From Desmodus rotundus (Eukaryota; Chordata; Mammalia; Chiroptera; Phyllostomidae), in assembly GCF_022682495.2 (NCBI RefSeq), contig NC_071389.1, positions 99,675,951-99,739,950 on the forward strand: DNA of 64,000 nucleotides. The letters are read 5' to 3'. Numbering within the stretch: the first letter of the stretch is position 1; every line of letters starts with the position of its first letter. Made by a program: the position numbers and the translations under genes. The notes beneath the pieces were generated by a model. That model was not told the DNA's origin. It did not search any database and saw nothing but the letters and a program-made list of their open reading frames with translations. Below, one piece after another: positions 56,605-64,000 of the stretch.

Positions 56605-57590
56605 ATAAAAGGTTTTAAATAGGTTAATCAGGGGAGCTTTCTTGAAAAATATACATTTTGGTAAAGACTGAATGGAGGTGAAGAATTTGTCATAAGGGTG
56701 TCTGGAAAGAAGGCCTCTTTGTGGAAAATAAGTAGTGTAAATGTCCAAACCTCCAGAGTTACATTTGGAAAGTTTTCTGAACTTTTGTCCATTTAGCAGA
56801 ATGTCCCTAATAGGCTGGATTTCTGTAATGTTCAATGGAAGGTCAAGAAGATCAATGGTTTCTAAGATGATATCAGTACTTTGCATTGGAGTACTTTACA
56901 ATGGGGATCCAGAGTTGGGGATGCAGGTGAGCTGCACTTAGAGAGTGCTGGGCTTAGGCCAATACTCCACTCTGATCACTGGGTGACAGAAACTTCTGGA
57001 TTCCAGAAGTTTGTGTCTCTTTACATAACATTCTAATAACCCAACAAAATATAAGATATCCCCTTTCCCCAGTGCATCTGCCAAATAAGTGCAGACCCTC
57101 CAGAAGAAATCCCAAGAATATTTGGAGTATATGCCTTTAATTGTGCTGAAGGGATTTTCCTTTATGGGGCTCAATTTCCATTCATTTGAGGTGCTCTGTG
57201 TTTAAACTACTTGTTGGGAGCTGGATAGGATGATGATGCAAATGGTCTCCACAGTGAATCAAATTATTATTCTACCTATAACATCTCAAAAGTGCATATT
57301 AAGCAACAGCTTACGAGGTTGCCCTCCATTTTACCATCATAGAAAACTGTATGTCAAAATTTCTAATTATGCCTTGATTCCTGGGCTTTAATGTGGAAGT
57401 GAGCACTCCTCTCTGATGTCTCTAACTCCAGGATCCACTATGCCTATAAAGACCGATGTGGGAATTCAGTTTCATCCTTCATCACCATCTTCAGCCTGGA
57501 GAAGGCAACACTGTAGAGCTCTCCCAGGATCTTCATGCCCCTCTTAATGGATTTCTTAGTGATTGGGAGAAGAGAGTATTTTCAAGGCTT
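56605..57590 (-). pseudogene. Probable processed pseudogene of an unidentified protein
   Basis: I do not recognise the parent. Reading on minus from 57174 to about 56610 one frame stays open for about 190 codons except two stops (near 56938 and 56896). The amino-acid pattern is protein-like rather than random: WDFFWRVCTYLADALGKGD, GLLECYVKRHKLLESRSF, and IILETIDLLDLPLNITEIQP. Upstream, another patch reads [20 protein letters not shown] at about 57548-57489 and continues FHIKAQES near 57390, with stops between. No introns are evident over nearly 1 kb, which suggests a retrocopy or one large decayed exon. The L1 that follows cuts into its right side at 57598, and its left end abuts the L1 5' end at 56604. 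Confidence 0.45.
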
Positions 57591-57597
57591 CTTAAAT

Positions 57598-59600
57598 GAT
57601 AAGATACAGCACCAATTTCTGATAAAAACACTCAGCAAAGTGGGAATAGAGGGAGCATTCCTCAACATAATAAAGGCCATATATGAGAGACCTACAGCCA
57701 ACATCATACTCAATGGACTAAAACTTAGAGCTTTCCCACTAAGATCAGGAACAAGACAAGGATGCCCTCTCTCACCACTCCTATTCAACATAGTATTGGA
57801 AGTCCTAGCCACAGCAATCAGACAAGGAAAAGAAATAAAGGCATCCAAATTGGAAAGGAGGAAATGAAGCTGCCACTGTTTGCAGATGACATGATAGTGT
57901 ACATGGAAAATCCTATAGACTCCACCAAAAAACTCCTCGACCTAATAAATGAATTTGGCAAAACAGCTGGATACAAAGTCAATCCTCAGAAATCAAAGGC
58001 ATTCCTGTACACCAACAACGAAACTGCAGAAACAGAGATCAGGAAAAAAAATCCATTTGACATAGCAACAAGAAAAATAAAGTACCTAGGAATAAACCTA
58101 ACCAAGGAGGTAAAAGACCTGTACTCAGAAAACTACACAACACTGAAGAAAGAAATTAAGGAAGACACAAACAAATGGAAGCATGTACCATGCTTGTGGA
58201 TTGGAAGAATTAACATCATCAAAATGGCCATACTACCCAAAGCAATATATAGATTCAATGCAATCCCTATTAGAGTACCCATGACATATTTCACAGATAT
58301 AGAACAAACACTTTAGAAATTTATATGGAACCATAAACGACCCTGAATAGCTGCAGCAATTTTGAGAAAGAAGAACAAAGTAGGAGGGATCACAATACCT
58401 GATATCAAACTGTATTACAAGGCCACTGTAATCAAAACAGGCTGGTACTGGCATAAAAACAGGCACATAGATCAATGGAACAGAAAAGAGAGCCCAGAAA
58501 TAAATTCAAGTCTTTACGATCAATTAATATTTGAGAAAGGAGGCAGGAGCATAAAATGGAACAAAAACAGCCTATTCAACAAATGGTGTTGGGAGATCTG
58601 GATAGCTACGTGCAAAAAAATGAAACTCGATCACCAACTTACGCCATACACAAAAATAAACTCAAGATGGATAAAAGACTTAAATATAAGTTGTAACACC
58701 ATAAAAGTCCTAGAGGAACACATTGGCAGGAAGATCTCAGACATTCCATGCAGCAACATCCTCACAGACACGTCCTGTAAAGCAAGGGACATAAAGGAAA
58801 GAATAAACAACTGAGACCTCATTAAAATAAAAAGCTTCTGCATGGCTAAAGAAAACAGCATCAAAATGAAAAGAGAACCAACAGTATGGGAAAACATATT
58901 TGCCAATGATACCTCAGACAAGGGCCTGATCTCCAAAATATATAAAGAACTCACACAACTGCACTCCAGGAAGACAAACAACCCAATTAAAAATTGGGCA
59001 AAGGACTTGAGCAGACACTTCTCCAAGGAAGACATACAGAGGGCCCAGAGACATATGAAAAGATGCTCAGCATCACTAGCTATCAGACAGATGCAAATTA
59101 AAACCACAATGAGGTACCATCTCACACCAGGTAGAGCGGCCAACATAAACAAATCCACAAACAAATTTTGGAGAGGATGCGGAGAAAAGGGAACCCTAGT
59201 GCACTGTTGGTGGGAATGTAGACTGGTGAGGCCACTGTGGAAAACAGTATGGAATTTCCTCAGAAAACTAAAAATGGAACTGCCCTTTGACCCAGCAATT
59301 CCGCTGCTGGGATTATTCCCCAAGAACCTTGAAACGCCAATCCAAAAGAACACCCCAATGTTCATAGCAGCACAATTTACACTAGCCAAGTACGGAAAGC
59401 AACCTAAGTGCCCATCAGCGAATGGGTAGATCAAAAATGTATGGTATATTTACACAATGGAATTCTATGCAGCAGAGAGAAAGAAGGAGCTTATACCCTT
59501 TGCAACAGCATAGATGGAACTGGAGAGCATTATGCTAAGTGAAATAATCCAGGCTGTGAGGGACAAATACCATATGATCTCACCTTTAACTGGAACATAA
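57598..59600 (+). pseudogene. L1 ORF2, C-terminal two thirds, few lesions
   Basis: Reverse-transcriptase motifs are clear: [16 protein letters not shown] at about 57735-57790 and the catalytic FADD at 57879-57890 (phenylalanine, unlike the CADD of copies 2 and 3). Lesions: a frameshift near 57838 (AAGGCATCC), TAG at 58314-58316, TGA near 58345, TGA at 58813-58815. The first two stops are consistent with CAG and CGA decay. The Cys-rich C-terminal region ([18 protein letters not shown]) and the normal TAA at 59598-59600 are present. These lesions are private to this copy. Confidence 0.92.
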
Positions 59601-59853
59601 ACAACAGAAGAAAAAAGGAAATAAAATATAGTCAGAGACATTGAAATTAAGAACAATCTAACCATAGTCAGGGGGGAGTGAATAGGGAACAGTGAGGAGA
59701 GGGGATTACAGGAACTACTATAAAGAACACATGGAAAAAATCAAGGGGGAGGGTGGAGGTGGGGAAGGGAGGTTGGTCCAGCTGGGGTGGGGTGGAGGGA
59801 AGGGGAGAAAAGGCATACAACTTTAATTGAATAACAATAAAAATTAAAAAAAA
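57598..59853 (+). mobile_element. LINE-1 copy 4, 5'-truncated, young
   Basis: Starts in the ORF2 reverse transcriptase (GATAAGATACAGCACC), ends the gene at 59600, then a 3' UTR with a G-rich tract (59745-59806) and AATAACAATAAAAATTAAAA tail. Only a few disabling changes separate it from an open ORF2. A weak direct repeat (AAATGATAAG versus ATGTGATAGG) might be the target duplication. Confidence 0.93.
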
Positions 59854-60957
59854 TATGTGATAGGGGTGCTTGAGAGGCATATACGTATCCATCTAACTCA
59901 ATATTCTTACTTCCCCGAGACTTCAGACACCTTCTTCTGTAGTATATCAGGGGAATTCCAGCATTATACACCACCGATTATAAGCCACCACTAAGTCTGT
60001 GTAACCATGAGCCAACTCAGCTACTCTGGTGTCTAAGTCAATACATTAAATTCCAAATCCTAGCTAAGCCTGTATATATATCAATAAATTTAGCCAGATC
60101 AAAACTTAAAATGTATCCTTCTTGCTTTGATACCTAAAACTTTATTTCTGTATTTGTTCCCCAGATCCCACTGGTAAAATGTAGAAATGTCTTCAATTTT
60201 TTCCAAGACTGGGCTGCATGCTCCCTAGGTTCGCCTTCTAGGGCAAGACTTTTTATGAAATGCAGTCAGTGGAAATGATGGCAATGAATTCTAAACACAT
60301 GCAATATCCCTTAGGAGGCAATTGCCCCTGAGGCAGCTACTTAAAGGTGCTTGCCTGGGAGAAGTTTCTTCCCATAGATCAAGTGGAGGGTTTGCCTTAA
60401 CCAGCAAGGGAATGGATGAATATCCTTCCCAACAGCATTGTAATGCAGTTTGCCCAGTAATCTGTGTTTGTGAGGAAATTCTAAGAATACTTACTATAAC
60501 TGATGATTATCACAAGCAGCTCGCTGAGAGGCAACAGAGTGGACGACGTCTGCATTTGGCTATGGAGAAAAACACTGAGAAGGATTTACACTGAAAAAAC
60601 ACCAAAAAAACAAATGATGTGAGTTCCCTACATAATTGCAGATAGATGCTCCATAAGCCAAAGCTAGGTAGGATTTATTCAACTATGAATCATGTTGATT
60701 TGTTTCTTGGTTTGCCGGCAGAATTTACTTTTTGAAAATTAACTTTAATAGTTTATATGAGCCACCCTTTCAGCTTCTTCCTGTTCCCTCTGTTAACTGG
60801 TGCTTTAAACTCAGCGTGTTGCCACCCTTGAAGAGCTGGAAATTTGCCATTAGAACTTTTCTTTAGAGGCCAAAGTCTCACAGAATTATTAGTTGCATGT
60901 CTTTCTCTTCTGGGCTAAGAATTTCTGAAGAAAACAGTCCAGTTATACAAGCAGTTT
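59854..60957. other. Intergenic DNA without recognised genes
   Basis: Unique sequence. A plus-strand frame at 60322-60594 has no recognisable features and no neighbours that would support it. Confidence 0.55.
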
Positions 60958-61216
60958 TCACTCATATGTGGAATCTAATGAACCAACTGAACTAACAAGC
61001 AAAATATAGACAAGCAGAATAGAGAGCAGGCTGACAGCTCTGAGCATGATGGTGGAGGTTAAATTGGGGGATGGAGGAATCAAGCAAAAAGTAAAAGGAC
61101 TCATGGACATGAACAACTGTGTGTCGATTGTGGGGGTAGAGGAGTAGAGGTGGAAAAAGGTATAAGAGGGATAAATAATACTGTAAAATACAATAAAAAA
61201 TAAACTATTAAAAAAG
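60958..61216 (+). mobile_element. L1 3' end fragment
   Basis: TCATATGTGGAATCTAATGA marks the end of ORF2, followed by AAGCAAAATATAGACAAGCA, a G-rich stretch and an AATACAATAAAAAATAAAC tail. Older L1 type. ACTCATAT occurs at both edges. Confidence 0.75.
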
Positions 61217-61254
61217 GAACTCATATATATGTTTGAAATATCCTTTGGGGAGAA

Positions 61255-61268
61255 CCAAGATGGCAGCG
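61255..61268 (+). promoter_or_regulatory. YY1-like site at the HAL1 5' end
   Basis: CCAAGATGGCAGCG lies within 20 nt of the HAL1 start. The same motif is at the 5' ends of HAL1 A (near 7195-7208) and C (near 51669-51683), so it is conserved in the family and resembles the YY1 site that positions L1 transcription. Confidence 0.6.
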
Positions 61269-61997
61269 TAGGTAGACACACTGCGCCTCCTTGCACAACC
61301 AGAACTGACAGAAAATCAAACAGCAAGGAAGTCCGACACCAAGGAAATAAAAAATAAACATTCATTCAGACAGGTAGGAGGGGCGGAGATGGGCAGCCTG
61401 GGCAGAGAGGACTCGTGTTGTCTTGGCGAGACCAACACTGGCGGAGTGTGGGATGAACGGGACAGGCAGTCGGACCAGTAGCAGGTCCTGTGGCCCCACA
61501 TTCGCAAAGATACACCGAGAGGGCCAGACTCAGAGTGGCGGAGAACGGGGCAGGCAGAGCGGCGGGTAGCACCCTGCGGCCCCACATTCGCACACAGATA
61601 AACCCGGAAGAACGGCGGGGAGCGAAGCAGACCCTGTAACCCAGGGCTCCAGTGCGGGGAAATAAAGCCTCAAACCTCTGATTGAAAATGCCAGTGGGGG
61701 TTGGGTCAGCAGCAGAAGAGCCTCCCAGCCTCACAGGAGAGGTTGTTGGAGAGACCCACAGGGGCCCAGGGCGTGCACAAGCCCACCCACTCGGGAACCA
61801 GCACCAGAGGGGCCCAGTTTGATTGTGGGTAGCCTAGGGAGAAGCTGAAATCTGGTGGAGAGTGGAGCGGGTGCCATTGCTCCCTCTAGGCCCCTCCCCC
61901 ACTTACAGCATCACAGCGCAGCCACCAGCGTTACTCCACCCCGGGGAACACCTAAGGCTCTGCCCCTTTAAGTAACAGATGCGCCAAGAAAAAAAAA

Positions 61998-62835
61998 ATG
62001 GCCCAAATGACAGAACACTTCAAAGCTCTAGAAAGAATACAACTAAGTGAGGAAGAGATAGCCAACCTATCGGATGCACAGTTCAAAACACTGGTTATTA
62101 AGACGCTGACAGAATTGGTTGAATTTGTTTGAAAACCAGATGAAAAAATGAAGCCTATGCTAAGAGAAACCAAGGAAAATGTACAGGGAACCAAGAGTGG
62201 TGGGAAGGAAACTGGGACTCAAACCAACGGTGTGGACCAGAAGGAAGAAAGAAACATCCAACCAGAAAGGAATGAAGAAACAAGAATTCAGAAAAATTAG
62301 GACAGGCTTAGGAACCTCCAGGATATCTTTAAACATTCCAACATCCGAATTATAGTGGTTCCAGAAGGAGAAGAGGAAGAGCAAGAAACTGAAAACTTAT
62401 TTGAACAAATAATGACGGAGAACTTCCCTAATCTGGCAAAGGAAATAGACTTCCAGGAAGTCCAGGAAGCTCAGAGTCCCAAAGAAGCTGGACCCAAGGA
62501 TGAACACACCAAGGCACATCATAATTACATTACCTAAGACTAAAGAGAAGGAGAGAATCTTAGAAGCAGGAAGAGAAAAGGAGACAGTTACCTACAAAGG
62601 ACTTCCCATAAGACTGTCAGCTGATTTCTCCAAAGAGACCTTACAGGCAAGAAGGGGCTGGCAAGAAGTATTCCAAGTCATGAAAGGCAAGGACCTACAT
62701 CCAAGATTACTGTATCCAGCAAAGCTATCATTTAGAATGGAAGGGCAGATAAAGTGCTTCTCAGATAAGGTCAAGTTAAAGAAGTTCAGCATCACCAAGC
62801 CCTTATTATATGAAATGTTAAAGGGAGTTACCTAA
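61998..62835 (+). pseudogene. HAL1 ORF1, several lesions
   Basis: ATG 61998 (MAQMTEHFKALERIQLSEEE). TGA at 62130-62132 (shared with copy C), TAG near 62297, and a short deletion near 62474 that shifts the frame around QEAQ. From 62500 the frame again matches the family (TYKGLPIRLSADFSKETLQA, LHPRLLYPAKLSFRMEGQIK) to the normal stop 62833-62835. Confidence 0.88.
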
Positions 62836-63386
62836 GAAAAAGAAGATCAAAAATAGGAACAGTAAAAATGACAGCAAACTCACAGTTATTAACGATCACA
62901 CCTAAAATAAAAACAAGAGCAAACTAGGCAAACAACTAGAACAGGAACAGAACCATAGAGATGGAGATCACATGGAGGGTTGTCAATACGGGAGCAGGAG
63001 GGGGAGAGAGGGGGAAAGGTACAGAGAATAAGTAGCATAGATGATAGGTGGAAAATAGACAGGGGGAGGGTAAGAATAGTGTAGGAAATGTAGAAGCCAA
63101 AGAACTTATAAGTATGACCCATGGACATGAACTATAGGGGGGGAATGTGGGAGGGAGGTGGTAGGCAGGATGGAGTGGAGTGAGGGGTGGGGAATGGGAC
63201 AACTGTAATAGCATAATCAATAAATATATTTTAAAACAAAGAAATATCCTTTGGGACCACCAAAGTGTTAATGTGTTGGCTTGCTCTTGAGCTACAAGGT
63301 CACTCTTTCCTTCTGGCCTCTGGAAATCACACTGAAAAAGGATTTCTATTTGTTTTGGAATAAAATATATGTGAGCTAATTCTTAA

Positions 63387-63770
63387 GCTAGAAGATGGGT
63401 GTTGAGTTTTATCAACTGTCTTTTAGACATCTGTATTAATGATTGATTTTTTCCATTTGCTCTGTTAATGTAGACAATAGCATAACAGATTAATATTGAG
63501 CCAACCTTACATTCATGATAAACTTTCTTGGCCACACTTCATAATTATTTAAAGACCCTAGCAAACACCAACCCACATGGAATGAATAAATCTCTTATTT
63601 CTTATGTGCTCAGGACTACTTATTTCTTGGAAGTTTCATAGAAATTATCTGTAAAATCATCAGAGGCTGATCCACTCTGTGGGTCCAGTCTTGATGACTA
63701 TCTCAATCCCTTCTTTGTTTATTCTACCTTTTATTGAGCCAATGGTGATCATTCGTATTTCCCCAGAAAA
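63387..63770 (-). mobile_element. Ancient L1 ORF2 fragment
   Basis: Resembles the old L1 reverse-transcriptase region on minus: GTGTTGAGTTTTATCAACTG, TCCATTTGCTCTGTTAATGT, TTGAGCCAACCTTACATTCA and later AAAATCATCAGAGGCTGATC. Very diverged. Confidence 0.6.
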
Positions 63771-64000
63771 AAAGTACCATTTCTCTACAGTTTAAAAATA
63801 TATGGGTATAGAAGAGCAATGTCAGGAAAAAATAGCAGAGTTGGCAACTTCAAGTTCTCAGGCCTCCACGGAAACATCAAAAAGTCAGGCAGAAACAGAA
63901 ACAACTTTTTCATCTTGGTTAACACTGTTGTGTTATCACAGTGCATTGTTTCTTTATTTTTTTTTCTGGAGGATTTAGGAATATATACAGGGAAGGGTGG
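63771..64000. other. Intergenic DNA
   Basis: Nothing recognised before the window ends. Confidence 0.6.

Larger units (their letters stand above)
61250..63240 (+). mobile_element. HAL1 copy D, 2.0 kb, complete ends
   Basis: Perfect 15-bp duplication GAAATATCCTTTGGG at 61235-61249 and 63241-63255. Full plan: 5' end GAGAACCAAGATGGCAGCG, GC-rich 5' UTR (61250-61997), ORF1 (61998-62835), 3' region with a G-rich tract (63133-63200) and AATCAATAAATATATTTTAAA tail. No ORF2. Confidence 0.94.

Noticed and set aside
60322..60594. 90-codon plus-strand frame
   Set aside because: No recognised domain, no neighbours and no codon signal I could defend.
1..64000. CRISPR arrays, operons, phage or other prokaryotic systems
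   Set aside because: No spaced direct repeats, no ribosome-binding-site organised genes; all repeats are mammalian transposons or microsatellites.

Overview
This window looks like ordinary mammalian genomic DNA, almost certainly from a microbat. Two copies of a tRNA-derived VES-type SINE (about 23438-23641 and 40087-40292, both minus) and several young bat-like LINE-1 and half-LINE-1 (HAL1) elements point that way. I found no convincing host protein-coding gene, no tRNA or rRNA gene, no CRISPR array and no bacterial or phage-like system. By my own tally roughly three quarters of the sequence is recognisable transposable-element DNA. Nearly every long open frame is a piece of L1 ORF1/ORF2 or a HAL1 ORF1.

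Layout. 1-7.7 kb: plus-strand L1 with decayed ORF1 and ORF2, split by a minus-strand solo LTR (4241-4830) and a HAL1 (5393-7211). 7.7-14.7 kb: mostly unique intergenic DNA with two MIRs and an MLT1-like LTR. 14.7-21.3 kb: nearly full-length minus-strand L1 with 5' UTR, ORF1 and ORF2. 22.5-30.1 kb: ancient L1 debris hosting a full-span Tigger1-like DNA transposon (23954-28568), itself hit by a HAL1 and an L1 3' end. 30.6-38.6 kb: plus-strand full-length L1 with its 5' UTR, a solo LTR between ORF1 and ORF2 (33257-34066) and a candidate 3' transduction. 39.3-43.5 kb: cluster of truncated L1s, one with a 5' inversion. 44.6-56.6 kb: a stack of minus-strand L1s nested several levels deep, with a third HAL1 (49692-51688). 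56.6-57.6 kb: protein-like but broken sequence, probably an unidentified processed pseudogene. 57.6-59.9 kb: young 5'-truncated L1. 61.2-63.2 kb: fourth HAL1. The remainder is unique intergenic DNA and old L1 remnants.

How the parts relate. L1 ORF1 (RNA-binding chaperone) and ORF2 (endonuclease plus reverse transcriptase) would normally drive target-primed insertion of L1, HAL1 and SINE RNAs. All copies here are broken. The most interesting signals are inherited defects. All three L1 copies that cover the region carry the same in-frame TAG just after the ORF2 endonuclease domain; two of them also share a TAA in ORF1; and two of four HAL1s share a TGA in ORF1. This suggests amplification of lineages that already carried stops, either moved in trans or expressed by readthrough. 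Four HAL1 copies with clean target-site duplications show that the ORF1-only family has been mobile in this lineage.
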